Positions 44,815 through 54,531 of a stretch of 64,000 bases of DNA are shown here, piece after piece. Position 1 is the stretch's first letter, and the number at the start of each line of letters is the position of its first letter. The position numbers were made by a program, and so were the translations under genes. A model generated the notes under the pieces. It was given only the letters and a program-made list of their open reading frames with translations, was not told the origin of the DNA and did not search any database. Source of the stretch: Johnsonella ignava ATCC 51276 (GTDB lineage Bacteria; Bacillota; Clostridia; Lachnospirales; Lachnospiraceae); contig NZ_JH378829.1 in the NCBI RefSeq assembly GCF_000235445.1, positions 397,001-461,000 of the forward strand. The letters run 5' to 3'.

Positions 44815-47800
44815 TATATTTATCCTTTTCTATATTATGCCATACCTCATCAGGTCCAAGTTTTTTAAATACCCTATAATTATATCCGGGTGTTTTTTTG
44901 TCAAAACCGCACACAGCCCTATATTCACAGTAATCGCAGGCACTTATATTTCCCCTTAATGACGGATTTACGCTTATCCTGCCGCTTAACATATCATTTC
45001 CTATATCAGTGCATTTATTTTTGACATATTCTCCCAGTTTTGAAAACCTTTCAGTAGAAGCCGTACTTGAGCGATAAACCTGCACTGTATTGTCTTTGAT
45101 TGAGGCGGGTATTACAAGACTGCTCCCCTCTATATTTTTATCAAGGCGTTTTATTATATCAATATCTGAATTTACAAGACCGCTGGGTCTTAATTCTCTT
45201 ATAAGAGCATTTTTTACCTCGTCATCATCCGCATAAGGTACTGCTTCAATCAACGGATCGTCTATATGAAAATAAAGCATTGCAGCCGGCAGTACCTCTT
45301 TATGCGGAAATTTCTTCATAAGCATCTCTTTTAACGCCTCAAGATATATCACAAGCTGCATCTGACTTCCGTAATATACAAGATCGGGTTCCCAGGACAT
45401 TGAGCCGGTTTTATAGTCTATAATTTTTGCAAAAATCCTGTCTCCCTCATCACATATATCCACTCTGTCAATTTTTCCCTCAAGAAACATATTTACATTT
45501 TCCGAATCTTTACAGGCACTGCCTGCACCTGTCGCCTTACAGTTAAGGTTTAACTCAAGTGCCTTTATTTTATCATATCTGCCAAATTTTTTTTCAAATT
45601 CACAGGGTATAAAATCCCCCTGATTAAGCTGATATGAAAGTACCCCTACACTTTGTTTTGCCATGCGTATAAGCCTCTGTACAAGATATTCATTTCTGGC
45701 ACTTTCATTATATATGCCGCTTAGATTCTCACCCAGTGCCTGTTTTGCACATATCTCAACAAGCCTGTTTCTTTCATTCTCACTTATCAAGGCTATATCC
45801 TGTGAATTTCTTTTACAGCTTAAGAATACAAGCTCTATGGTCTTATGCACTAAAGTCCCTATATCAACCGCCTCCAATGAATATATCTGTCTTTTTGCAA
45901 TACCCAGTCCGTATCTCATAAAAAATGCATAAGGACAGCTTATATATTTTTCAAGGCGTGTAATTGAAGATATTATATTCTTATTTGCTTCGTTACTTTC
46001 AGCTGCATTATTTTTAGAAATATTACCGCTTTCAAAGTCATTGTTTTTAATTACATAATCCGTATTTATAATCCGGGAATAAATATTAATTGCCGCAGAA
46101 GTATTAAGTCTGTTTTCTGCGGCTGTATCATCATAAGTATATAATGATGCCTCTTTTAGTTTTGACCAGTTAAAAAGCTCTGAAAGTTTTTTAAATTCAA
46201 TATCACATTCAGAATTATCACCTATACTGAACTGATGTCTTTTAAGCATGTCAATTAAGACTATAAATCTCTGCTTTGCAGTATATATTGAATAAACCCC
46301 TGTAAATTTTGAGGCTTCTTCGGTTTGTAGACCTCTATACATATTTTTTACCGCAGCTGAAAATGATGATTCCCTTACAGGTCTTGAGTCGGCATCCATA
46401 GCCGAATAACTTATATACAAATATTTTGAAGGTTTTGTTATATTCATGTACATATAAAATCTCTGTACAAATAAATCCTCCTTTGCAGTTGATGAAAGTT
46501 CTATACCGAGCTTTTTAAGATTTCCCTTTTCACGGTCATTAAATATACTCTGAGTTTTTTTTATACCGGGCATCATATTATCATCGGCACCCACTATGAA
46601 AAGTGCCTTTATATCTTTAAGTCTGCTCCTTTTTATATCACCTACGGTTATCCTGTCCACTTTTGCAGGTATTATCCCTACTTTTATCTCGCCAAGACCG
46701 GCATTAATTATCTCAAGCAGTTCATTTTTCTTAATTTCTTCATCTTTAAGCAGCCTTTTTATTTTGTCAAAAAACTCCTCTGTGGCATCATAAACCTCTG
46801 CATATTCCCTTGCCTTTTCCGGAAGGTTTTCCGCTTCAAAAAAATTGCTTAAAGCTATTATTTTTGCTCTTATATCAAGTTCTTCCATAAGCAAAATAAA
46901 ACTGTCAAGAATTAGAGCTGCATCCGTCTTTTTTTTATGCCATGCCTTGTGAAAGCCTTCAAGCTTATTAAATATCCCGTCTTTAAATTCATTAAGCTCA
47001 TCCATATCCATGCCCTCAAGCGAGTAAGGCACATAATCCCACTGTTTTTTAATTCTTTTATATCCCCTTATGCCGCATGCCGTCATATAGTTGTCCATAA
47101 GGCTTTCAAGCCTTGTGCTGCTGCATACAAAACCGCTTTTTATATATCGCATGACCGCATCATATGAATAATTTGATGACATAAGCAAAAAAGCCGCCCT
47201 TATAAATTCAACAAGATTATTATCTTCTATGCCTATATTTCCGTCTATAAAATAAGGTATAGAATTAAGCTCAAAATATTTTTTAAACTTCCCGGAATAT
47301 AGCGTAACATCTGCGGTAATTACAGCTATATCCCGGTATCTCATATTCTCATTTTTTATAAGCCGCATTATAGTGCAGCATACTGCATTCACTTCCTCCT
47401 GAGTATTTGCCGCTCTTATAAGCCTTATATTTTTCCCGGAATATACGCTTTTTACATGGTCATATCTTAGGAAATGTCTTTCAAGAAAATCTATCTCAGG
47501 TGCTTCCTTAAATCTGGGTCTTAATTGTGTGTTTTTATAATTTTTATTTAAATCATAAATTTCCGTTTTTATATTTTTGCTTTTTGCACTTTCATTTATT
47601 TTATTTATCATTGTTTTTCCCATGGCAAAAAGCTCGGTTTCGGAAAATTCATAATATTTTTCATCTCCCGAACCTATGGATACCGTACATTCAAGCCCCT
47701 TTGAACAGTCCAAAAGTCTGTCTATTATTTTATACTGTACAGGTGTAAACCCCGTAAATCCGTCAAGCAGTATATATGAATTTTTTATTATATCGCTTTT

Positions 47801-48397
47801 ATGTATATTCTCATATAATATCGCAGGTATTTCTTCGGCAGTCATATATTTTCTTTTTGTAAATTCACAAAATGCATTATATATTACCTCAAGGTCATCA
47901 AGCTTTTGTTTAAGTATCCTGCCTGATTTTAAAAATGTCTGTACACCGGCAGTCTGATTTTTATATGAATTATTTTTTATATTTATTATATCATCTGCAC
48001 TTATACCATACTGATACAGCTCCGAAATCATTGATTTCATTTCTTCTATAAATCCCGGCTTGGAAAACTGGTTTTTCCATATTCCAAGCCTTGATTTGTA
48101 TTCAAGAGAAAGCTTTCTTATTATTACGGCTTTTGCCGTATCATCAAGCAGATCGGGGCATTTTATGCCGAGTTCTTTAAATATCCTGTATGCAAGACGG
48201 TTAAAACTTGTAGCATCTATATTTAAGCTTGCATGGTACGGATGAAGTCCGGCTATATCCTTTTGTGCCTGCATAGTATACTGTTCAGGCACAAGTATTA
48301 TATATTCAGTATTTTTTTCTTTTAAAGACCGCTCTATTATTTTTTTATAGGCATATGTTGTTTTTCCGCTGCCTGAAGCACCTATTATAAATTTCAT
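44795..48397 (-). CDS. addB: Helicase/nuclease AddB
   Basis: 1200 residues. The N-terminal Walker A is IIGASGSGKTTYAYKKI, followed by an inactive-helicase-like middle. A nuclease domain (near 970-1060, KIIDYKTGSMSWEPDLVYYG) carries the catalytic Asp and Lys. The iron-sulfur cluster ligands are one Cys near 830 (YISCPYAFF) and the three Cys of CDYCEYRAVC close to the C-terminus, an AddB hallmark. It partners AddA. It starts 14 nt after pheT in the minus-strand order, with AAGGATAAGAA before the ATG. Confidence 0.95.
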   Translation of the reverse strand: MKFIIGASGSGKTTYAYKKIIERSLKEKNTEYIILVPEQYTMQAQKDIAGLHPYHASLNIDATSFNRLAYRIFKELGIKCPDLLDDTAKAVIIRKLSLEYKSRLGIWKNQFSKPGFIEEMKSMISELYQYGISADDIINIKNNSYKNQTAGVQTFLKSGRILKQKLDDLEVIYNAFCEFTKRKYMTAEEIPAILYENIHKSDIIKNSYILLDGFTGFTPVQYKIIDRLLDCSKGLECTVSIGSGDEKYYEFSETELFAMGKTMINKINESAKSKNIKTEIYDLNKNYKNTQLRPRFKEAPEIDFLERHFLRYDHVKSVYSGKNIRLIRAANTQEEVNAVCCTIMRLIKNENMRYRDIAVITADVTLYSGKFKKYFELNSIPYFIDGNIGIEDNNLVEFIRAAFLLMSSNYSYDAVMRYIKSGFVCSSTRLESLMDNYMTACGIRGYKRIKKQWDYVPYSLEGMDMDELNEFKDGIFNKLEGFHKAWHKKKTDAALILDSFILLMEELDIRAKIIALSNFFEAENLPEKAREYAEVYDATEEFFDKIKRLLKDEEIKKNELLEIINAGLGEIKVGIIPAKVDRITVGDIKRSRLKDIKALFIVGADDNMMPGIKKTQSIFNDREKGNLKKLGIELSSTAKEDLFVQRFYMYMNITKPSKYLYISYSAMDADSRPVRESSFSAAVKNMYRGLQTEEASKFTGVYSIYTAKQRFIVLIDMLKRHQFSIGDNSECDIEFKKLSELFNWSKLKEASLYTYDDTAAENRLNTSAAINIYSRIINTDYVIKNNDFESGNISKNNAAESNEANKNIISSITRLEKYISCPYAFFMRYGLGIAKRQIYSLEAVDIGTLVHKTIELVFLSCKRNSQDIALISENERNRLVEICAKQALGENLSGIYNESARNEYLVQRLIRMAKQSVGVLSYQLNQGDFIPCEFEKKFGRYDKIKALELNLNCKATGAGSACKDSENVNMFLEGKIDRVDICDEGDRIFAKIIDYKTGSMSWEPDLVYYGSQMQLVIYLEALKEMLMKKFPHKEVLPAAMLYFHIDDPLIEAVPYADDDEVKNALIRELRPSGLVNSDIDIIKRLDKNIEGSSLVIPASIKDNTVQVYRSSTASTERFSKLGEYVKNKCTDIGNDMLSGRISVNPSLRGNISACDYCEYRAVCGFDKKTPGYNYRVFKKLGPDEVWHNIEKDKYNGGKLD

Positions 48398-48411
48398 TTC
48401 TTATCCTTACA

Positions 48412-50838
48412 CTAATTGCGCAGCTTTATATCTAATTTTTCAAGTTCTTTTAAAATATCACTTATAATCTGTGATACTTCCTTTTCTTCAAGTGTCCTTT
48501 CCCTGTGTCTGAATATAATATTATATGCCATGGATTTAAATCCGTCGGCAATCTGCCCGCCCTCATAAACATCAAATAATTTATAAGATTCAAGTATTGA
48601 GCCTGATTTTTCTTCAATAATCTCCTCAATTGTACCGGCAGTAACCGCTTTAGGCACTACAAGGCTTATATCACGGCTCATAGCCGGGAATTTGGCAATT
48701 TCATTAAATTTGGTATCAAAGTTTGAATATTTAATTACATTTTCAATGTCAATAACGGCGATGAAAGTTTTTTGTGAAATCCCGTAATTATCGGCAACTT
48801 CAGGGTGGAGCCTTCCGAGATAACCGAGCTTTTCACCCTCATAGAGGATATCAGCCCTCTGTCCAGGATGTAAAAAGGCTTTATCGCAGTCCGGGCTGTA
48901 GGTTTTTTTGCCGTTAACTCCGGTAAACTTAAATATTGTCTGTACGGCACCCTTCATATCAAAGAAATCACCGCAGTCATAGAAGCCGAGGACAAGCTGC
49001 TTTCTTTCATCAGGCAGCTCGGTAAGCGGAAGACTTTTAGGCATGTAAATGCGTGCCGATTCATAAAGCTTTACCGACTTATTTCTCCTGTTGTAATTAA
49101 GTGCAAGAGAATTTAATATACCGTTTACAGGGCAGGTTCTCATAATTGAAAAATCTTCACCTAACGGATTCATTATCTTAACAGCCTCACGCATCTTGTC
49201 ATTCTCTGATATATTGAGCTTGTCAAATACCTTAGGGCTTTCAAATGAATAGCTCATAGTTTCAGAAAAACCTAAGAAACGTGCCGCAAGAGTTGCCGCA
49301 TCTTCAACCCTTTTTTCAAACGAACAACCTCCAAGTGTAGTCTCTCCTCTTGGCAGAGTAGTGTCTATCATTTCATAACCGTAAATTCTTGCGACCTCTT
49401 CGGCAAGATCCGCATTTGATTCAAGATCATTTCTAAAATCAGGGCATATTACCTTACCTGTCTGTTCATCATATTTTATTCCGAGTCTTTTAAGATAAAA
49501 AATCATTTCATATTTCGTTATATATTCAGTGCCTAATAGTGCATTTATCTCATCAGGCTTAAAATCTATCTCTACCTGAGCATCCTTATTGGGGTATTCA
49601 TCTATTATGCCGCCTACTACTTCTCCCGCACCAAGCTGTTCAATTAAAGTGCATGCCCTCTCTATAGCTTTATATGCACTTTGTGCACATAGACCCTTTT
49701 CAAATTTTGATGAAGCATCAGTCCTTAATCCGAGCCTTTTTGAAGAAAGCCTTATATTGGTTCCGTCAAATGTAGCCGCTTCAAATACCATAGTAGTAAC
49801 ATCATCTCTTATCTTGGAGTTTTCACCTCCCATAATCCCTGCTATACCTATAGCCCTCTTTGCATCATTGATCATAAGTATATCATGATCAAGCTTTCTT
49901 TGCTGTCCGTCAAGTGTTGTAAATTCTTCCCCGTCATTTGCTCTTTTAACTATAATCTCATGCCCCTCTATGGTATCATAATCAAAGGCATGCATAGGCT
50001 GACCATATTCCTCCATAACGTAGTTGGTTATATCAACTATATTGTTTATAGGTCTTATACCGCTTGCAGCAAGCCTGTGCCGCAGCCATGCGGGCGACGG
50101 TGCTATCTTTATATTTTTGACCATTCTTGCAATATATCTCCTGCAAAGCTTATCATCAAGAATTTTTACACTTAAATAATCATTTATATCCTCGGAATTT
50201 CCGGTCTTTATAATCTCAGGTTCTTTAAAATCCTTGTCAAATGCGGCGGCAGCCTCTCTTGCTATACCGCTTACACCATAACAGTCCACCCTGTTTGAGG
50301 TAATCTCATATTCAAATACCGTATCATGAAGCCCTAGAAGCTCCACTACATCAGTACCGGGCTTTACATCTTTATCAAGTATATAAATGCCGTCCTCAGG
50401 GGCTTCAGGATAATAATTTCTGTCAAGTCCGAATTCCTCAATAGAGCACATCATACCATCCGACTCAATGCCTCGTAATTTTCCCTTGCTTATCTTTACA
50501 CCGTCTTCAGGAATCTCATCCTTGCCGTGAACTGAAGCCACCCTGCCGCCGCTAAGTACTACAGGAACCATATCACCTTCAGCCACATTTTTCGCACCTG
50601 TAACTATCTGAAGATTTTTATCCCCTCCTACATCACACATACAAACCATGAGCTTATCGGCATTAGGATGCTTTTCCATAGACACCACTCTGGCTGCCAC
50701 TATTTTGTCAAGATTTTTATCAAGTCTTTCATATCCTTCAACCTTTGTTCCTGTAATTGTCATGGTTTCACTGTATTTTTCATCATCTACTTCAAGCCCG
50801 GGTACATATTCCTTTATCCACGATAACGCTGTCTTCAT
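48412..50838 (-). CDS. pheT: Phenylalanyl-tRNA synthetase beta subunit
   Basis: 808 residues, normal for bacterial PheT. It carries the tRNA-binding OB domain (VCMCDVGGDKNLQIVTGAKN, near 65), the B3/B4 editing domain (about 200-400), the B5 domain and the C-terminal anticodon-binding FDX-ACB domain (FAAISRDISLVVP-like KFPAMSRDISLVVPKAV, near 713). It forms an alpha2-beta2 enzyme with PheS. It is downstream of pheS by about 150 nt, with no visible terminator, and is presumably governed by the same T-box. Confidence 0.97.
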   Translation of the reverse strand: MKTALSWIKEYVPGLEVDDEKYSETMTITGTKVEGYERLDKNLDKIVAARVVSMEKHPNADKLMVCMCDVGGDKNLQIVTGAKNVAEGDMVPVVLSGGRVASVHGKDEIPEDGVKISKGKLRGIESDGMMCSIEEFGLDRNYYPEAPEDGIYILDKDVKPGTDVVELLGLHDTVFEYEITSNRVDCYGVSGIAREAAAAFDKDFKEPEIIKTGNSEDINDYLSVKILDDKLCRRYIARMVKNIKIAPSPAWLRHRLAASGIRPINNIVDITNYVMEEYGQPMHAFDYDTIEGHEIIVKRANDGEEFTTLDGQQRKLDHDILMINDAKRAIGIAGIMGGENSKIRDDVTTMVFEAATFDGTNIRLSSKRLGLRTDASSKFEKGLCAQSAYKAIERACTLIEQLGAGEVVGGIIDEYPNKDAQVEIDFKPDEINALLGTEYITKYEMIFYLKRLGIKYDEQTGKVICPDFRNDLESNADLAEEVARIYGYEMIDTTLPRGETTLGGCSFEKRVEDAATLAARFLGFSETMSYSFESPKVFDKLNISENDKMREAVKIMNPLGEDFSIMRTCPVNGILNSLALNYNRRNKSVKLYESARIYMPKSLPLTELPDERKQLVLGFYDCGDFFDMKGAVQTIFKFTGVNGKKTYSPDCDKAFLHPGQRADILYEGEKLGYLGRLHPEVADNYGISQKTFIAVIDIENVIKYSNFDTKFNEIAKFPAMSRDISLVVPKAVTAGTIEEIIEEKSGSILESYKLFDVYEGGQIADGFKSMAYNIIFRHRERTLEEKEVSQIISDILKELEKLDIKLRN

Positions 50839-50990
50839 ATATATTTTTCGTATGCTGTATAGCTTTTATACAAGATATAAACATACTCTCCTTTCTCCTA
50901 CAATATATTTTTATGGTCGATATCTATACCACCGGTAAAGAATCAGCCATATTACTTTTAATCTAATGTCTTTGATAAATTCAGGTATAT

Positions 50991-52013
50991 TTAATTAAAC
51001 TGCTCAAGGAACCTTATATCATTTTCATACAGCAGTCTCATGTCATCTATTTCATATTTTAAAAGTGCAATCCTTTCAAGTCCCATACCGAAAGCAAAGC
51101 CTTGATACCTGCTCTTGTCAACATTACATTTGTCAAACACATTCGGATGCACCATACCGCAGCCAAGTATCTCTATCCATCCGCTTTTTTTACAGAACCT
51201 GCATCCCTTTCCCATACATTTAAAACAGCTTACATCCATCTCGGCACTAGGTTCTGTAAACGGGAAATGATGCGGTCTGAACTTAACTTTTATATCTTTT
51301 CCGAAAAGTTCCGTGGCAAATTTTTTAAGTGTGCCCTTAAGATCCGCAAAGGTTATTCCTCTGTCAACCACAAGTCCCTCAACCTGATGAAAGCACGGTG
51401 AATGTGTCGCATCTACGGCATCCGACCTGAAAACTCTTCCCGGTGATATCATCCTTATAGGAAATTCCCCTTTCTCCATAACCCTTGCCTGTACCGGCGA
51501 AGTCTGTGTCCTTAAAACTATATCCTTATTTATATAAAATGTATCTTGTTCATCCTTTGCAGGGTGGTTCTCCGGTATATTTAATTTTCCGAAATTGTAT
51601 TCATCATATTCTATCTCAGGTCCGTCAACAACCTCATATCCCATACCTACAAATATTCTCTCTATCTGCTCATATGCTATTGAATTTGGATGCCTGTGTC
51701 CTATATCGGGAGCTCTTGCCGGAAGCGTAACATCTATCTCTTCAAATGCCATCTGCTCCTTACGCATACGCTTCGTAAGCTTATCTTTCATATCGCTTAT
51801 ATATTTTTCTATTTCAACCCTTGTATCATTTATATACTGACCCAGCTTCGGTCTTTCTTCATCGCTTGCATCCTTAAGGGTTTTCAGTAAGGTTGTGATT
51901 TCTCCTTTTTTACCGAGATAAGCCACTCTCATATCATTTAAAACATCAAGTGCATCAACACTGTTGATTTTTTCAAATGCTTCTTTTTTAAGTTTCTCAA
52001 GTTTTTCCTTCAT
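50991..52013 (-). CDS. pheS: Phenylalanyl-tRNA synthetase alpha subunit
   Basis: About 340 residues. Class II aminoacyl-tRNA synthetase. Motif 2 FRSDAVDATHSPCFHQVEGL and motif 3 GFAFGMGLERIALLKYEIDD are clear, with HPNSIAYEQIERIF at the start of the catalytic domain and an N-terminal coiled coil (KEKLEKLKKEAFEK). Four cysteines at CFKCMGKGCRFC make a zinc-binding knuckle seen in many PheS. ATG 52011-52013 gives the usual MKEKLEK start with AAAGGA about 12 nt upstream; two other in-frame ATGs lie within 21 nt. Expression is controlled by the T-box just upstream. Confidence 0.95.
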   Translation of the reverse strand: MKEKLEKLKKEAFEKINSVDALDVLNDMRVAYLGKKGEITTLLKTLKDASDEERPKLGQYINDTRVEIEKYISDMKDKLTKRMRKEQMAFEEIDVTLPARAPDIGHRHPNSIAYEQIERIFVGMGYEVVDGPEIEYDEYNFGKLNIPENHPAKDEQDTFYINKDIVLRTQTSPVQARVMEKGEFPIRMISPGRVFRSDAVDATHSPCFHQVEGLVVDRGITFADLKGTLKKFATELFGKDIKVKFRPHHFPFTEPSAEMDVSCFKCMGKGCRFCKKSGWIEILGCGMVHPNVFDKCNVDKSRYQGFAFGMGLERIALLKYEIDDMRLLYENDIRFLEQFN

Positions 52014-52096
52014 AGTTTTTAGCATTCCTTTCATTTGTTTTATAAATATTCATATAAAAAGTATTTTAATGTAAACAGGAAAATTTCCCGTTAAAC

Positions 52097-52424
52097 AAAA
52101 AAATTCCCGTCCAGTATAAACTGGGACGAGAATTAACCCGCGGTACCACCCGGCTTCCGTATTACCTGCCGACAGCTTCCGCAAACTTATATATTTTTAT
52201 ATATACAGTTTATAAACGGTATATCAGCCTACATAAAACGACACTTAAATACTTAACGTGTATAATACGCCGGAGCCTACTGCTACAACGGTTCAGCTTC
52301 GGAGCTTCGGTGTGAATTTCGTATATACAGACCGGGGCAGGGGATTTCCAGCATATCTCCCCCTCTCTGTGCCTGTCTGCAATACTACTATGCACCTTCA
52401 CAGCTTTTTTATATGAAATTTCTA
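52097..52424 (-). promoter_or_regulatory. T-box riboswitch, phenylalanine type, before pheS
   Basis: The leader (minus strand) contains the T-box core GGGTGGTACCGCG (52139-52151) followed by a terminator hairpin: AATTCTCGTCCCAG (52121-52134) with CTGGACGGGAATT (52102-52114), then seven T. Upstream lie stem I elements (CAGAGAGGGGGAGATATG) and a candidate specifier TTC in GAAATTCACACC (about 52309-52320), the phenylalanine codon. Uncharged tRNA-Phe would stabilise the antiterminator and switch pheS on. The stem I boundaries are by eye. Confidence 0.9.
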
Positions 52425-52426
52425 CT

Positions 52427-52455
52427 ATTCTAACCCCTTTAAGCGATAAAGTCAA
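52427..52455 (-). promoter_or_regulatory. Promoter of the pheST T-box transcript
   Basis: TTGACT (-35, 52450-52455) and TAGAAT (-10, 52427-52432) are exactly 17 nt apart on the minus strand, immediately upstream of the T-box leader. Confidence 0.8.
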
Positions 52456-52590
52456 ATTATTCCTGCGATTCTTATAAAAAGTCTTTTAAAGCTTTTTAAT
52501 AATTAAACTTATATTTTGGGGATAAAGCTGTAAAAAAGCTATTTGTATCCTGTAAAAAACCATATATATCTTTAAAATTATACAATCATA

Positions 52591-54507
52591 TTATTTATTA
52601 AGCACGGCAATAAAATCATATATTACAGTATTGCGCTTTGATGATTTTAAAAACTTATCCCAATCTGTAATAAGGCAGTCATGCTTTAAAGCCTTCTCAT
52701 CTTTTTTTTCACTATATGAGAAATTTCTAAGAAAATAAAAGTTACACCATCTCCTATGCTCAAGAGCCGCAAAATAATTCATCAAAGGATCTTTTTCTAT
52801 GATATTAATCTGCTCATCTATATCCTTGTTTTTAATTACTTCCTCCCAACTTTCAAGCACTTTATCCACAGTAAGATCGGCAGGCAAAATCCCGGACTCG
52901 ATAAAAAATTGTATAAGCTTATGCTTGGTGGAATTGTGAAATATCTGATTAAAAGAAGATTCCTTTTTTACCGTATTAAGCCCTTCCCACATACTTAAAG
53001 CAGAATCTTTCGGTTCATCATACCCCATTATCCTTGCAGCATTTATATTGTATCTGTAATTAAATTCTATAGCTTTTTCCTTGATCTCATTTTCAAGAAC
53101 AAAACCCTTTCCAAGCACCTGACTTTCTTCCCCGAAAAGAGTTATATTGCTGTAATATTCATTTAATCTTTCGGCAAATATCTCGGCATTTTTCAGCTTT
53201 CTGGTTCTTACAGCTATATCAGTATCCGGAAGTATTCCCTTAAGCCTGTTTAAGACAATAATAACATTTTTATAATTATCAAGCGTAAAAATAATATTAT
53301 TAATTTTATTTTTTGAATCAATATTAATAATTTCCTTATAAAAATCCCTGTGAAGCACATTTTCATTTATAAGTTCTATCTCTGCCATCTCTGAAATCTG
53401 TCTGTAATCGGCAATAAAATCGGAAAACTTCTCATTTATATTTTTATCCGCTATGGTTATTCTTAGCTTTTTATCAGGATTTACCACCATTATATTAAGA
53501 CTTTGAATAAGCACCGCTCTGCCAAGCTTTCCAAATCCTATTATAAGTATATGCATTTGACCCAGATATGAACTTATCGCCTTAAGCGGAGCCTGTGAAT
53601 TTAAAATTTCTTTTTCAATACTGAATTCAGAATTTATTTTTAAAGTCTGACTATCGTCAGATGACTCTGCATTCAGTCTTCTATAAGGACGGCAGCTTTT
53701 TTGAAGCAGCTCCTGCGCTATCCTTTCTTCAAAATTAAAAAAGTCAACATTCAGGTTATCCGCTTCATCAATATCGGATTCAATAATCTCCTTAATCTCA
53801 TCAGTTTCATATCTCATAAGAATTTTATATTTATTTTTTCTTTCAGGCAGATATTTTATCAGAGATTTAAGTCTTCCGTAATTTTCCATCTCCGAATCAA
53901 AAAAAATAATATGCTTTGCTTTTTTTAATTTGAGCGATTTTATTTTTTCATACAGAGCGGAATTTTTAAAACCGTTTTTTACTATATAATTTTCAGCTTC
54001 AAAATTTAAATATTCAGTTTTTATTCCGATTTTTATAAGTTCTTCCTCATTATTTAAAAATTCAGAAGAATCAACTATAAGATAGCCTATCGCCCGGTTA
54101 TCCTCTTTTATTATATTACCAAGCAGCTTCCTTGCATCCTCACTGTTGCCGAATACTATATAGTTATATGTTCCATATGACATAATCATCTGCTTAATTT
54201 TATAAAATACATTTCCGAATATTGAAAACAGCCCTATTAATGTAGCCAGCGGAGCAAGCCATTTTCCTATTTCAAATAAAACCGAATAATCCGCATCAAT
54301 CGGTATTACAGGAGTAAATATAAAAAGTTTAATTGTACTGTAAAGAACCGCAAATACCAGCCTGTAACCTGAAAGAACCGGTTTATAATACATATATGAA
54401 CCTATGGCACCGCATATTCCGCCCATAAATATACATATAGTCATTATCTCATTCTTGAATCTTATAAAAAAATCTAATATTCTTTTTTTCATAAATATTT
54501 TATCCAT
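52591..54507 (-). CDS. Membrane protein with two TrkA-N-like Rossmann domains and a RyR domain
   Basis: 638 residues. Three membrane segments lie near 20-40, 48-70 and 84-104, with no K+-selectivity filter seen. Two Rossmann-like domains follow: YNYIVFGNSEDARKLLGNII near 114 and MHILIIGFGKLGRAVLIQ near 318 (the second has a clean GxGxxG), as in TrkA-N/RCK regulators. The C-terminus, about 575-635, reads ALEHRRWCNFYFLRNF, then KKDEKALKHDCLITDWDKF, the RyR (ryanodine receptor) domain pattern known in bacterial and phage proteins. It starts 24 nt after the TIR gene stops, so the two are probably one operon. The first start lacks a clear ribosome site. Likely a ligand-gated membrane effector or sensor; function unproven. 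Confidence 0.78.
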   Translation of the reverse strand: MDKIFMKKRILDFFIRFKNEIMTICIFMGGICGAIGSYMYYKPVLSGYRLVFAVLYSTIKLFIFTPVIPIDADYSVLFEIGKWLAPLATLIGLFSIFGNVFYKIKQMIMSYGTYNYIVFGNSEDARKLLGNIIKEDNRAIGYLIVDSSEFLNNEEELIKIGIKTEYLNFEAENYIVKNGFKNSALYEKIKSLKLKKAKHIIFFDSEMENYGRLKSLIKYLPERKNKYKILMRYETDEIKEIIESDIDEADNLNVDFFNFEERIAQELLQKSCRPYRRLNAESSDDSQTLKINSEFSIEKEILNSQAPLKAISSYLGQMHILIIGFGKLGRAVLIQSLNIMVVNPDKKLRITIADKNINEKFSDFIADYRQISEMAEIELINENVLHRDFYKEIINIDSKNKINNIIFTLDNYKNVIIVLNRLKGILPDTDIAVRTRKLKNAEIFAERLNEYYSNITLFGEESQVLGKGFVLENEIKEKAIEFNYRYNINAARIMGYDEPKDSALSMWEGLNTVKKESSFNQIFHNSTKHKLIQFFIESGILPADLTVDKVLESWEEVIKNKDIDEQINIIEKDPLMNYFAALEHRRWCNFYFLRNFSYSEKKDEKALKHDCLITDWDKFLKSSKRNTVIYDFIAVLNK

Positions 54508-54531
54508 TCGTTTTTAAATAAATTATTATAA

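Noticed and set aside
40873..48397. AddAB as part of a defence island with the TIR gene
   Set aside because: pheST with its own T-box lies between; AddAB is normal housekeeping here.
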